Source: JBDTVS01 sp040007095 (GTDB taxonomy: Bacteria > Acidobacteriota > Vicinamibacteria > Vicinamibacterales > CAVVIG01). From it: a DNA stretch of 64,000 bases. Position 1 is the stretch's first letter, and every line of letters starts with the position of its first letter. The notes beneath the pieces are model-generated. The model saw only the letters and a program-made list of their open reading frames with translations. It did not search any database and was not told the origin of the DNA. Position numbers and translations under genes: made by a program. The stretch spans positions 62,001 to 126,000 of the forward strand of contig JBDTVS010000049.1 of the NCBI GenBank assembly GCA_040007095.1, read 5' to 3'. Positions 9,710-18,627 of the stretch are shown in pieces.

Positions 9710-10927
9710 TTATTCGAATCGAAGGGCTTCGATCGGGTCGAGCGCGGCGGCCTTTCGTGCCGGATAGAAACCAAAGAAGACGCCCGTCGCCGCCGCAAAG
9801 CCAAAGGCGACGGCAATCGAATTGGCCGAAACGGCGGTCGGCCAGCCCTGCCACAGCGTGACGCCCTGGGCAAAGCCGAATCCCAACGCGATGCCGATGC
9901 CGCCCCCGACGAGACTGAGCACCACGGCCTCCACCAAGAACTGCAGCAGGACGTCGCGCCCGCGCGCGCCGATGGCCATCCGCAGGCCGATCTCGCGCGT
10001 GCGCTCGGTGACCGACACCAGCATGATGTTCATGATCCCGATCCCGCCAACCAGCAACGATACGCCGGCGATGCTGGCCAAGAGCGCCGTCATCGTCTGC
10101 GTCGCTTCCTTCCTGACGCTCGCCATTTCCTCGATCGTGCGCACCATGAAGTCGTCGGGGTCGCCGGGTTGAATCTTGTGGCGGACGCGCAGCAGCGCCG
10201 CAATCCGATCGGCGACGATCGATACCTCGCTCGCGGACGCCGCGGAGACCGTGACCCGTTGGATGAAGGTGATGCCGCGCAGCTTCTTCAGGACCGTCGT
10301 ATACGGCGTGAACGCGCGGTCGTCCCGGTCTTCACCGACGTTCGACTGGCCTTTCGACTGCATGACGCCCACCACCGTGAACGGCTGCTGCTGGACCCGG
10401 ATCGTCTGCCCCACGGGGTTGGAGTCCGCTCCGAACAACTGGTCGCGCACGACCGCGCCGATGACGAGCACCTTGGCGGCCGTCGTCACGTCCTGCGGGG
10501 TAAAGAAATTCCCCTGTTCGACCTGCCACGCATTGATCAGGGGATAGTCGACGTCGGTGCCCTCCAATTGCGTGTTCCAGTTCAGATTCCCGGCGATCAT
10601 CTGGCCGCGCGTGTTCTGGCTGGCCGCCGTGTACAAAACGCCCTGAACTTCTCTGATCGCGCTGGCGTCTTCTGGTGTGAGCGTGCTGGCGTTTCCCTGA
10701 CCCTGCCGCACGCCACCCTGCGTGAAGTTACCGGACATGACCTGGATGGTGTTGGTGCCCATCGTCTGAATCTGCGCGTCGATCGAGGATTGTGCACCCG
10801 TGCCGAGCGCCACCATCGTGATCACGGCCGCGACGCCGATGATCATGCCAAGCATGGTGAGCGCCGTGCGCAGCTTGTTGCGTCCGAGCGCTTTCAGCGC
10901 GATCCGAAAAATCATCAAGACCGACAT
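9710..10927 (-). CDS. MacB-type ABC transporter permease
   Basis: A 405-residue permease with the MacB periplasmic core domain and an FtsX-like C-terminal domain. One membrane helix near the N-terminus (GMIIGVAAVITMVALG) is followed by about 200 periplasmic residues, then three C-terminal helices. Between these is the TREIGLRMAIGARG segment typical of MacB/LolC-type mechanotransmission proteins. It lacks a fused ATPase; the separate ATPase gene lies 99 bases upstream on the same strand. A GAGGAG ribosome site precedes the ATG. With the MacA-like adaptor and the TolC-like channel it should form a tripartite exporter for peptides, lipopeptides or macrolide-like compounds; the real substrate is unknown. 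Confidence 0.93.
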   Translation of the reverse strand: MSVLMIFRIALKALGRNKLRTALTMLGMIIGVAAVITMVALGTGAQSSIDAQIQTMGTNTIQVMSGNFTQGGVRQGQGNASTLTPEDASAIREVQGVLYTAASQNTRGQMIAGNLNWNTQLEGTDVDYPLINAWQVEQGNFFTPQDVTTAAKVLVIGAVVRDQLFGADSNPVGQTIRVQQQPFTVVGVMQSKGQSNVGEDRDDRAFTPYTTVLKKLRGITFIQRVTVSAASASEVSIVADRIAALLRVRHKIQPGDPDDFMVRTIEEMASVRKEATQTMTALLASIAGVSLLVGGIGIMNIMLVSVTERTREIGLRMAIGARGRDVLLQFLVEAVVLSLVGGGIGIALGFGFAQGVTLWQGWPTAVSANSIAVAFGFAAATGVFFGFYPARKAAALDPIEALRFE

Positions 10928-11026
10928 TTGTGACTCCTCGACTGACGACTGTCAGCCACCGACTTCCGACTTCCGGCGCGTTCACCGAAGCGCAACTCCT
11001 CGGCTGGACGCGCAAAGGCTGACTCT

Positions 11027-11785
11027 CTATCCTACCGCCGCTTCCTCGGGCAGCGCCGCGAGCTCTTCCTCGGCGTGCCGTCTCTGCATCACCGGGTGAT
11101 CCGAGACCACGTGACCGTCGCGGAACTGGACGATCCGTGTGCCGTACTCCGCGATGTCGTGCTCGTGCGTGATGAGCAGGACCGTGATGCCGCGCTCGGT
11201 ATTCAATTTTTGAAAGATGTCCATCACCTCGATACTGGTCCGCGTGTCGAGGTTCCCGGTCGGCTCGTCGGCCAGGAGGATGGACGGGTTGTTGATCAGG
11301 GATCGCGCGATCGCGACGCGCTGCTGTTGACCGCCCGAAAGCTGATTGGGATGGTGGTCGGCTCGTTTTTCGAGCCCCACTGCCGTCAACACATCCATGG
11401 CCCGCTTGTGGCGCGCCGCCGCTTTCAGCCCCGACGCGCCGTACAGGAGGGGCAACTCGACATTGTCGAGCGCCGTCGTGCGGGATAGCAGATTGAACCC
11501 CTGAAACACGAAGCCGATCTTCTTGTTGCGGACCGACGCCAGCTGATCTTTGGACATCCTCGAGACGTCGTCACCGTCCAGAAAATACTGGCCGGACGTT
11601 GGCTTATCCAGGCATCCTGCGATGTGCATGAAGGTCGATTTCCCCGATCCAGACTGTCCCGTCACCGCCAGGAACTCGCCTCGTTGGACATCCAGGTTCA
11701 CGCCTCGCAGCGCCTTCACCTCGATTTCGCCGACAATGTAGGTCTTGACGAGGTTTTTGACTGAAATAACCGGTGCTTCAGCCAT
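11027..11785 (-). CDS. MacB/LolD-type ABC transporter ATPase
   Basis: A 252-residue ABC ATPase. Walker A is GQSGSGKS (residues 43-50), the Q-loop is in VFQGFNLL, the signature is LSGGQ (149-153), Walker B is ILLADE (169-174), and the H-loop is in LLITHEHD. These place it in the MacB/LolD/FtsE group that powers mechanotransmission exporters. The ATG at 11785 shares its A with the stop of the adaptor gene (TAATG), which decides the start and indicates coupled translation. The permease follows after 99 bases. It should bind the cytoplasmic face of that permease and drive the MacA-like adaptor and TolC-like channel on either side of the operon. Confidence 0.95.
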   Translation of the reverse strand: MAEAPVISVKNLVKTYIVGEIEVKALRGVNLDVQRGEFLAVTGQSGSGKSTFMHIAGCLDKPTSGQYFLDGDDVSRMSKDQLASVRNKKIGFVFQGFNLLSRTTALDNVELPLLYGASGLKAAARHKRAMDVLTAVGLEKRADHHPNQLSGGQQQRVAIARSLINNPSILLADEPTGNLDTRTSIEVMDIFQKLNTERGITVLLITHEHDIAEYGTRIVQFRDGHVVSDHPVMQRRHAEEELAALPEEAAVG

Positions 11786-13623
11786 TATCCTCGGCCGCGG
11801 CCGCCCCCGCCGAATCCGCCGGGTCCGCCGGGTCCGCCGCCGCGCTGGTTGCCGGGCAGCAGCGGATTGCCATTGTTGTTGTTGCCCGGGGTCGTTTGGC
11901 GGACGTTGCCGACGATCACCCCGGTTACGACCTCCATACCCGGCTGCAACTCCCCGTCGAGCACTTCGGTCTGCGTGCCGTCGGTGATGCCCAGACGAAG
12001 CGCCACGCGCTTCAGTTCCTTGTTCTCGTACAGCCATGCGTTGCCACGTGACTCGACGCTCGGCAATGGTGCAAACAGGGCGTCGATCGTCTGCGCAGCG
12101 GCCGCCTTCTTTCCGGCGGGGGCCTTGGCGGCGCCCGTGGCTGCGGTTTCAAAGGCGCTGACGTCCTGGCCCCGCTCTTTCAGGCGCGCGACGAACTGCT
12201 TCTGGTCGTCCGGCGACATCGCCTTGAAGCGCTCCAGCAGGCGGGCGTTGCGGTCGCCGCCCCCGCCGCCGTTGTCGCCGCCGCGGCCGCCGAACCCTCC
12301 ACGGCCGCCGGGCGTATCTGCAGCACCGCCCGCGCGGTCGCCGCCAAACCCGCCGCCACCGCGTCGCCGCTGGCCCTGTTCCAGTTGTCCTGAGGCCGAC
12401 GCCGCCGCGCCACCAGACGCCGCCCGACCCGTCGGCCCGGCGCTCTGGCCACGCGCCACCTCTGGCGTGTCTGGCAACGGTGGGACACCGCGCGGGGTTG
12501 CCGCCGACGGCGCAACTGCATCGGCGACACCTTGGCCGCCATCCCGCCCGCGCCCACCTCGTCCGCCGCGGCCGCCGCGGCCGCCGCCAAGATCGGGCGG
12601 CGGAGCCTGGTTGAGGGCCGTGAACATGTCGTTGGTCGGGCGGAACCGGACGGCCGCGTTGGGTATCCGCACCACGTCGGCGCGGCGCGCAATCTGCACG
12701 CGGAGGTTGGCCGTCATTCCCGGCTTCAGCTTCAATTCCGGATTCGGCACGTTGATAATCGTCTCGTACGTGGTCACGTTCTGGACGACTTTGGGCTGCA
12801 GCCGGATTTGCCCCACCGTCCCCTCGAACTGCTGGCCTGGATACGCGTCGACGCGAAAGGTCACCGTCTGATCGGGCCGAATACGCCCGACGTCGGATTC
12901 GTCGATGCTGGCATTGACCTGCATCTTCGTCAGGTCGGCTGCGATGACGAACAGCGTGGGGGCTTGCATGCTCGCCGCCACGGTCTGGCCGACGTCGACG
13001 CTGCGCTGGATGACGATGCCGTCGATCGGCGCCGTGATCACGGTGTGATCGAGGTTCACCTGATTCTGATTGACGCTCGCTTCCGACTGGGTGACGGCTG
13101 CCTGGGTCTGAATGACCGTGGCCTGCTGCGACTGCAGACTGGCCTGCGCCGAGTCCACCGCGACCTTCGCCGCGTCGAGGTCGCTCAGCGGCAGCAGGTT
13201 CCTGGCCGAGAGCTCTTTCGCCCGGCCGTACTTCTGCTCGGCATCCAGGAGCTGCACCTTGGACCGCTCGAGGTCGCTTTGCGCCTTGGTCAGATTCGCG
13301 CGGGTCTGGGTCAGATTCGCCCGCGCCTGCTGCATCTGCGCCTCGAACAGCGAGGGATCGAGCCGTGCGACCACCTGATCCTTCTTGACGATCGAATTGA
13401 AGTCGGCGCCCAGCGACTGAATGTTGCCTGACACCTGGCTGCCGACTTGAACGGTCGTCACCGCCTGGAGGGTGCCGGTGGCCCCCACGGTGTCGACGAC
13501 TTCACCTCGCGTGATCGGCGACGTGTTGACCACGATCTCCGCTTTGCCCTGTCGCAGGTAATAAGCGGCCCCGCTGGCGCCGACCGCTGCGACGATGAGG
13601 AGGACGATGATTGCGCGTTTCAT
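11785..13623 (-). CDS. MacA-like periplasmic adaptor with large Gly/Arg-rich insertion
   Basis: A 612-residue HlyD/MacA-family adaptor, against roughly 370-400 for the usual family member. It opens with one membrane anchor helix (about residues 4-25), then a lipoyl half-motif (VGSQVSGNIQSL), a long alpha-hairpin with repeated ANLTQTRANLTKAQ-type heptads, the second half-motif (APIDGIVIQRSV) and a beta-barrel. The extra length is a low-complexity segment from about residue 345 to 475, rich in RGG and GGR runs, inserted before the last beta-rich domain, plus a Gly/Asn-rich tail. This is not a frameshift, because family similarity resumes in the same frame (GITDGTQTEVLDGELQPGMEVV). It follows the TolC-like gene and overlaps the ATPase gene start. 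Confidence 0.93.
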   Translation of the reverse strand: MKRAIIVLLIVAAVGASGAAYYLRQGKAEIVVNTSPITRGEVVDTVGATGTLQAVTTVQVGSQVSGNIQSLGADFNSIVKKDQVVARLDPSLFEAQMQQARANLTQTRANLTKAQSDLERSKVQLLDAEQKYGRAKELSARNLLPLSDLDAAKVAVDSAQASLQSQQATVIQTQAAVTQSEASVNQNQVNLDHTVITAPIDGIVIQRSVDVGQTVAASMQAPTLFVIAADLTKMQVNASIDESDVGRIRPDQTVTFRVDAYPGQQFEGTVGQIRLQPKVVQNVTTYETIINVPNPELKLKPGMTANLRVQIARRADVVRIPNAAVRFRPTNDMFTALNQAPPPDLGGGRGGRGGRGGRGRDGGQGVADAVAPSAATPRGVPPLPDTPEVARGQSAGPTGRAASGGAAASASGQLEQGQRRRGGGGFGGDRAGGAADTPGGRGGFGGRGGDNGGGGGDRNARLLERFKAMSPDDQKQFVARLKERGQDVSAFETAATGAAKAPAGKKAAAAQTIDALFAPLPSVESRGNAWLYENKELKRVALRLGITDGTQTEVLDGELQPGMEVVTGVIVGNVRQTTPGNNNNGNPLLPGNQRGGGPGGPGGFGGGGRGRG

Positions 13624-13663
13624 GATGCTCCGTGTCTAGAATCAATGGCCGAATCGCCGACAA

Positions 13664-15349
13664 TCATCGGCCCAGAACCGTAATGCTCAGGTTTTGCAGC
13701 GTCGTCGACTGCACGCGCTCCATTTCGACCAGTGCCTTGCGGTAGTTGAGAACCGCGCGGAGCTCGCTGTTCTGCGCGTCCGACAGGTCGCGCTGTGCCT
13801 GCACGACGAAGTAGTTGGTCGACATGCCGACTTCGAATTTGCTCTGCTCCGCCTCAAGCTTTCGTTGCGCCAGCTCGCGCGAGGCCTGCGACGCCTGGAC
13901 CGCCTCCGCGTTGTTGCGCGCCGTGATCGCCGCGTTGGTGACTTCGGTGGCGACCTGCAGCTCGACCTGTTTCACCTGCGCCTGCACCTGACTGAGCTGG
14001 ACGCGCGCACGCGCCACCGCCGCCTGCTGGGCGCTCACGCCGATCGGATAGCTCAGATTCAACTGCACGGTCCACCGCGGAAAGTCGTTCTTGAACAGCG
14101 CGCCATACGCATCGCCGAGGCCGCCGGGTACGACGCTCGTCACCGTGCTGCCCAGCACGCCGGAGTTCGAGCGCTGCAGGAACGTGCCGCCGACGCCCTG
14201 CACGCCGTAGTTGACGTTGACGTCAGCCTGCGGCAGCGTCTGGTCGTTCAGGTATTTCAGCGTGACATCGTTGGCCGCGACGTTCTTCTTCGCGATGTCC
14301 ATGTCGGTGCGTTCGGCGAGCGCCCGCCGCACCGCCCCATCGAGATCGATCTCGACCGGCTGGAAGCTGGGTTGATCGGTCGGGATCAACGCCGATCCCC
14401 AATTCGGATCGTCGGCGCCGCCGACGATGAGCCGCTTCAGCGCCAGCTCGGTAGTCCGCCGCGAAGACTCCGCAGCGACCACGGCCTGGTTGCGCGTGGC
14501 CTGCTCCGATTGGGCGGAGACGACGTCGATGGGCGCCATCGTGCCGACCTGCACGCGTGTCTGATTGTCCTGCACCAGCTTGGTGGCCAGGTCGAGCGAC
14601 TGGCGCGCGACAGCCACGGACTGGACCGCATAGACGAAATCCCAGTACGCGTTGCGCACGTTCGAGAGCGTGTTGGTGATGGACGACTTCAGCTGAATGT
14701 CCGAGATATCCCGATTGATCTTGGTGACTTCAATCTGCTGGCGGGTCGAATCGGTCTTGAAGCCGCGCAACACCGGCTGCGTGTAGCTTGCTGTCCACAA
14801 CGACTGGAACAGCGGATTGTAGGAGACGTTGTTGCTGTCGCTCGACTGGCGGTAATTGTTCAGGGTCGCCTGAAACGTGCCGCCGCCCCTGGGGAAGTTC
14901 TGGGCGATGCCGCCGTTGTAATTGAAGGTGTCGTTGGTGACCGCACCTGCCGCCGACCCGGCCAGCTGGTTCGTCGACGCGCTGGTTTGACCGACCTGGT
15001 TGATCGTCGAGGTCAGCGTCGGGTGATACACCGCGCGGAGGCTCGCAATCAAGATGTCGTTGATTTGCGGATTGAGTCGCTGGACCGCGATATCGAGGTT
15101 ACGGTCGAGCGCCAGCTTCACCGCATCGTCCAGCGACAGGCGCACCTCGGGCCGGTTGTCTGGGGCAGATGTCGACTGGACCGCGGGACTCTGTCCTGGG
15201 GCGGCTCCTTGACCACTGGCGAGCCGCAGCGCCGCCGTGCGGATGAGCTCCTGGATGTGCGCTTCGGACGGTTGCTGGGCCGACGCCGGTACGGTCAACC
15301 CGCACAGCGACAGGGTGGTTACCAGAATCCAGATTCTATGGCGTGTCAT
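13664..15349 (-). CDS. TolC-family outer-membrane efflux channel
   Basis: A 561-residue outer-membrane efflux protein. A signal peptide ending ASAQQ (about residue 25) is followed by roughly 55 residues of spacer. Two OEP repeats follow, each with long helices; Ala/Gln/Val heptads are obvious near the C-terminus (ARARVQLSQVQAQVKQVELQ). By family knowledge it forms a trimeric channel through the outer membrane and a periplasmic tunnel that docks to adaptors. It is the only such channel gene in the locus, which also holds one ABC exporter and three RND pump genes, so it is the likely shared exit duct. That sharing is inferred from gene order. Confidence 0.92.
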   Translation of the reverse strand: MTRHRIWILVTTLSLCGLTVPASAQQPSEAHIQELIRTAALRLASGQGAAPGQSPAVQSTSAPDNRPEVRLSLDDAVKLALDRNLDIAVQRLNPQINDILIASLRAVYHPTLTSTINQVGQTSASTNQLAGSAAGAVTNDTFNYNGGIAQNFPRGGGTFQATLNNYRQSSDSNNVSYNPLFQSLWTASYTQPVLRGFKTDSTRQQIEVTKINRDISDIQLKSSITNTLSNVRNAYWDFVYAVQSVAVARQSLDLATKLVQDNQTRVQVGTMAPIDVVSAQSEQATRNQAVVAAESSRRTTELALKRLIVGGADDPNWGSALIPTDQPSFQPVEIDLDGAVRRALAERTDMDIAKKNVAANDVTLKYLNDQTLPQADVNVNYGVQGVGGTFLQRSNSGVLGSTVTSVVPGGLGDAYGALFKNDFPRWTVQLNLSYPIGVSAQQAAVARARVQLSQVQAQVKQVELQVATEVTNAAITARNNAEAVQASQASRELAQRKLEAEQSKFEVGMSTNYFVVQAQRDLSDAQNSELRAVLNYRKALVEMERVQSTTLQNLSITVLGR

Positions 15350-15376
15350 CTACGTATCCTCTTGGCAAGACAGGCT

Positions 15377-15874
15377 TTATCGGCCGGTTTGAGGGCGCCC
15401 TTTGATGTCCGACGACCCCTTGGGTTCTGGCGTCTTGGGCTCGGGGGGCGGGGCTGCGGGGCGCGGGTTGTCGCGGCGGTACTGTTCGAAGACGGCATTG
15501 AACTTCACGTTCTGTTTGGGCTTGAGGACCTGGCGCATATGGAGCAGCATCAACGTCCGGGCCTTGTTCAGACTGCCTCGCACCACTTCGACCTTGTCGA
15601 CCTGGCGCAGCACGGTCGCCTCGTCGGCGTTGATCCCAAGCAGCCGCGAGAGATCGGCTTCCTGCCGGTCCAACTCTTCCTTGCTCTGCCGAAGCTGCGG
15701 GAACACCGATCGGAACACGCTGTCGATTCGTGCCGACTGGTCGGCGGACAACCCCAGTTCCTGGACGACCTTCGGGTCCTTCCACCACGGAAATCCGGAT
15801 TGAGCACGAGCCGGAACCGCCAGCGCCATCACGAAGACGATCGCCAGCGCCCGGCCACACACGGTCGGCCTCAT
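15377..15874 (-). CDS. Spy/CpxP-like periplasmic stress or metal-sensor protein
   Basis: A 165-residue exported helical protein. I chose the ATG at 15874 because GAGG lies about 7 bases upstream; an ATG at 15886 and a GTG at 15904 are in frame but lack a ribosome site. A signal peptide ends near ARAQS (residue 24). The mature part resembles the LTxxQ family (Spy, CpxP, CnrX, ZraP): LSADQ begins a helix rich in Glu, Arg and Leu, and an RTLMLLHMRQVLKPKQ segment follows. The tail is Pro-rich. Family members act as periplasmic chaperones or metal sensors, and CnrX works with an ECF sigma/anti-sigma pair. An ECF pair lies upstream here, making a sensing role plausible but unproven. Confidence 0.72.
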   Translation of the reverse strand: MRPTVCGRALAIVFVMALAVPARAQSGFPWWKDPKVVQELGLSADQSARIDSVFRSVFPQLRQSKEELDRQEADLSRLLGINADEATVLRQVDKVEVVRGSLNKARTLMLLHMRQVLKPKQNVKFNAVFEQYRRDNPRPAAPPPEPKTPEPKGSSDIKGRPQTGR

Positions 15875-15944
15875 GTGCAACCTCATTGAAAAAGGCTGAG
15901 ACACAAGGAAATACGACGCAATCGGCCTTTCTGTTTAATCCCTT

Positions 15945-17123
15945 TTAATGGCTCGTGGTAAATGCCGTCAACCGGCCAACCGCGGCGCCCACAAGATTGT
16001 CCGGTGTCGAGGCGCCGGACGTCAGTCCGAGGGAGATCTTCCCGTCCTCGGGCAGCCACCCGTGGGTCGTGATCTCGGCGCCACCCCCGACCGGCCGATG
16101 ACGGATTTCGGTCGGCGAGACCAGACAGCTCGGGTCGGCAATGTGGAACGTGGGTCGCGACGCGGCGCAGATGCGCGCCAGATTGCAGGTATTGCTGCTG
16201 TTGTAGCCGCCGATGACCAGCATGAGGTCCACCGCCTGCCGCTCGAGCAGTGCGACCACGGCGTCCTGACGATCCTGGGTGGCGCTGCAAATCGTGTCGA
16301 AGGCCTCGAAGTGGGCGGGCAGGGCGGGCGCCCCGTATCGAACGAGCATCGCCGCCTTCAGCATCTCGCCGATTTCGAGCGATTCCGACATCAGCATCGT
16401 CGTTTGATTGGCGAGTCCGATGCGGCACAAGTCGCGGTCGGGGTCGAAGCCGTCCGATGCCGACTTGCTGAAACGGGCGAGAAAGGCGTTCCGATCGGCG
16501 CCGCCTCGCACGTAGTCGCACACCAGCTGCGCTTCCTCGCGATCGAACACCACCAGATAGCGGCCCCCGTACTCGACCGCCTGGGAGGCGGTGGCCTGCG
16601 TTTCTTCATGCCATGCCTTGCCGTGGATAATCGAGGTGTAGCCGCCTTCGCAGTAGCGGCGCACGTTCTTCCAGACGTTCAGCACCGAACCGCAGGTCGT
16701 GTCGACCAGCGTGCAGCCGCGGCGGTCGAGCTGTTCCAGCATCTTCACGGTCACGCCGAAGGCGGGGAGAATCACGACATCGTCCGGACCCAGGCGATCG
16801 ATCGCCCCGTCGTGGTCGCTGAGGAAGCCAATGCCCATCGATCGCAGCTTCTCGTTCACGTGCGGGTTGTGAATGATTTCGCCGGTCAGATGCACGGCAC
16901 GATCGGGGAATCGCTCTCTCGTCTGATAGGCGTAGTCGACCGCTCGATCCACGCCGTAACAGAATCCGAACTCGCGGGCGAGATAAATCGTGAGTCTGCC
17001 GGCCCGATACGTGTAGTCGTCCGCCTTGATCCGTTCGACGAGCGTGCTGTGGTAGTTTTCGGCCAGCCTGCCGGCGACGGCATCCTTCAGATCGAGGCCT
17101 TTGCGGAAGATTAGCGGGGGCAT
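15945..17123 (-). CDS. ispH: 4-hydroxy-3-methylbut-2-enyl diphosphate reductase (IspH/LytB)
   Basis: A 392-residue IspH, the last enzyme of the MEP isoprenoid pathway, reducing HMBPP to IPP and DMAPP with an iron-sulphur cluster. The three cluster cysteines are at about residues 55 (EFGFCYGVDRA), 144 (DTTCGSV) and 279 (DTICSATQDRQ). The ATG at 17123 fits the family N-terminus and has AGG upstream; an earlier in-frame start at 17177 adds residues with no family similarity. It is longer than the roughly 315-residue E. coli enzyme and resembles the longer cyanobacterial/plant type, seen in FCYGVDRAVDYAY and the N-terminal extension. It lies between the anti-sigma gene and the Spy-like gene, an odd position for a housekeeping enzyme. 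Confidence 0.96.
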   Translation of the reverse strand: MPPLIFRKGLDLKDAVAGRLAENYHSTLVERIKADDYTYRAGRLTIYLAREFGFCYGVDRAVDYAYQTRERFPDRAVHLTGEIIHNPHVNEKLRSMGIGFLSDHDGAIDRLGPDDVVILPAFGVTVKMLEQLDRRGCTLVDTTCGSVLNVWKNVRRYCEGGYTSIIHGKAWHEETQATASQAVEYGGRYLVVFDREEAQLVCDYVRGGADRNAFLARFSKSASDGFDPDRDLCRIGLANQTTMLMSESLEIGEMLKAAMLVRYGAPALPAHFEAFDTICSATQDRQDAVVALLERQAVDLMLVIGGYNSSNTCNLARICAASRPTFHIADPSCLVSPTEIRHRPVGGGAEITTHGWLPEDGKISLGLTSGASTPDNLVGAAVGRLTAFTTSH

Positions 17124-17228
17124 TGCGGAACCTGAGACCGACAATTCACGAGCGCATGGAATGGAGGACGCTCGCATTCTCCGCTGGTGAATCGTGCCGC
17201 GCGTACGCCTGAAGGCGGCAGCTCCAGC

Positions 17229-17900
17229 TCATCGCAGCGTGACTTCGCGAACGTGCGGGGTCAGCGCGTCGACCGCCGTGAGCTCGAGGATCCGTGGACG
17301 CTCGCCCGCCAGCTCGATTTCGGAGAGAAAGGCCAGATCCGAGGCGAATGGATCGGGCCGCACCATCTCAATCCGATTGAGCTCAATCCGATTGAGTTCG
17401 ATGCGATCGCCGTCGAGGCGACCCTCCGGGGAGCTCAGCGTGGTCTGGCGGGCGATCGCCAACGACTGACGCCGGGCCGATCCGCGGCCGGCCTCCCGAT
17501 CGAGGAACAGCCCCGCGCCGACGCCGATGAACAGTCCGGCCGCCGCCGCCGCCGCAATCCACCGCCGCGCGGGACGCCCTGCCGACCGTCCGAAGTGTTG
17601 TCCGTCAACGCGGCCGGGAAATGTGATGACGCGGGCCGGGTGACCGAGATGTTCGAGCCGGCGGCTGATATGCAGTCGCTGTACTCGCAGCCGCTCCGGT
17701 GTAAACACGGCGTCGGCCTCCGCGGCCGCCTCCGTGCCCAACCGTTCCATGAATTCGGTGAGCTCCGCGTAACGGGCGCCGCAATCGTCGCAGTCGATCA
17801 GATGTTCGGCGACCGGCGGATCGAGGGACTCTCCGCCCCTTGATGACAGATAGCAGTCAAACAGGCGCTCTTCCTGAAGGTGGTGTCCGCGGTTCTTCAC
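17229..17900 (-). CDS. Zinc-finger anti-sigma factor (transmembrane)
   Basis: A 223-residue putative membrane anti-sigma factor. The N-terminus has the zinc-binding H-x3-C-x2-C motif (His33, Cys37, Cys40) of the zf-HC2/ZAS family, which sequesters an ECF sigma factor. One membrane helix follows at about residues 113-133 (AAAAAGLFIGVGAGLFL), then about 85 periplasmic residues. Translation starts at GTG and overlaps the stop of the sigma gene in a GTGA arrangement, a strong sign that the two form a pair. The periplasmic part contains a tandem duplication (IELNR twice) encoded by two identical 15-base units at 17367-17396. No catalytic domain is visible in the C-terminal part. Confidence 0.88.
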   Translation of the reverse strand: MKNRGHHLQEERLFDCYLSSRGGESLDPPVAEHLIDCDDCGARYAELTEFMERLGTEAAAEADAVFTPERLRVQRLHISRRLEHLGHPARVITFPGRVDGQHFGRSAGRPARRWIAAAAAAGLFIGVGAGLFLDREAGRGSARRQSLAIARQTTLSSPEGRLDGDRIELNRIELNRIEMVRPDPFASDLAFLSEIELAGERPRILELTAVDALTPHVREVTLR

Positions 17901-18586
17901 GGTGTGCCTCCCAGCAGGCCGCGCAGTTTACGGGCGGCTCGGAACAGGTGGACGCGCACGGTAGATTCGTTCAAGCCCGTCATGGCGCTGACCTCGCGCG
18001 GCGTATGGTCCCCGTAATGGCACAACATGAAGACGGTTCGCTGGCGCCCGTCCAGCCGATCAATCGCGGACGCGAGACGCGCCCGACGCTCGCGTGCGAG
18101 CAGCCGCGCTTCCGGACTCGCTTCCGGCGGGCTGGCCACGGCCATCCGCCGATCGTCCGGTCCCCCGGGGTCTCCCGCCGGTACGATCCAGCGTTCGCGG
18201 CGCGCCCGGGCCTTTCGCCGATCCAGGCACCCGTTGATGAGAATCCGGGTGAACCATACCTCAAAGGGCCACGCTTCGCGGTACGAACTGATGTGCGCGA
18301 ACACCTTGACGAACGAGTCCTGTACCGCTTCGTCGGCCTCGGATGGATCGCGAAGGTATTGGTAGGCGATTCGCGACGCCCGGCGCTGGTGCGCCTCCAC
18401 CAATCCCGAAAACAGATCCCGTGCCTGATCCAGTTTGCCGTCGTCGACCAACCGGCGGACCTCGATGGCCAGCCGCGTGTCCTCTGACACCGGCGCGACG
18501 GCGGGCCGGCGCGCCGCGGGCGGCGAGACGGCGCCCGGCGTTGTTGCCAGAGCGGAATCGAGCGCGGTGCGCGGGTCCCCAATCAT
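17897..18586 (-). CDS. ECF-type RNA polymerase sigma factor
   Basis: A 229-residue sigma-70 family protein of the extracytoplasmic-function group. After a Pro/Ala-rich leader of about 35 residues comes region 2 (AYQYLRDPSEADEAVQDSFVKVF), then a variable linker and region 4 with the helix-turn-helix (YGDHTPREVSAMTGLNESTVRVHLFRA, shown as the segment around residues 190-216). It would direct RNA polymerase to a small regulon released by envelope stress through the coupled anti-sigma factor. The downstream efflux genes are candidate targets by position. The ATG at 18586 has no clear ribosome site. The gene is divergent from pckA. Confidence 0.93.
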   Translation of the reverse strand: MIGDPRTALDSALATTPGAVSPPAARRPAVAPVSEDTRLAIEVRRLVDDGKLDQARDLFSGLVEAHQRRASRIAYQYLRDPSEADEAVQDSFVKVFAHISSYREAWPFEVWFTRILINGCLDRRKARARRERWIVPAGDPGGPDDRRMAVASPPEASPEARLLARERRARLASAIDRLDGRQRTVFMLCHYGDHTPREVSAMTGLNESTVRVHLFRAARKLRGLLGGTP

Positions 18587-18627
18587 CTGAGTATTACGAT
18601 ATGCAAAAGAGGGTGTTTACAGTGTAA

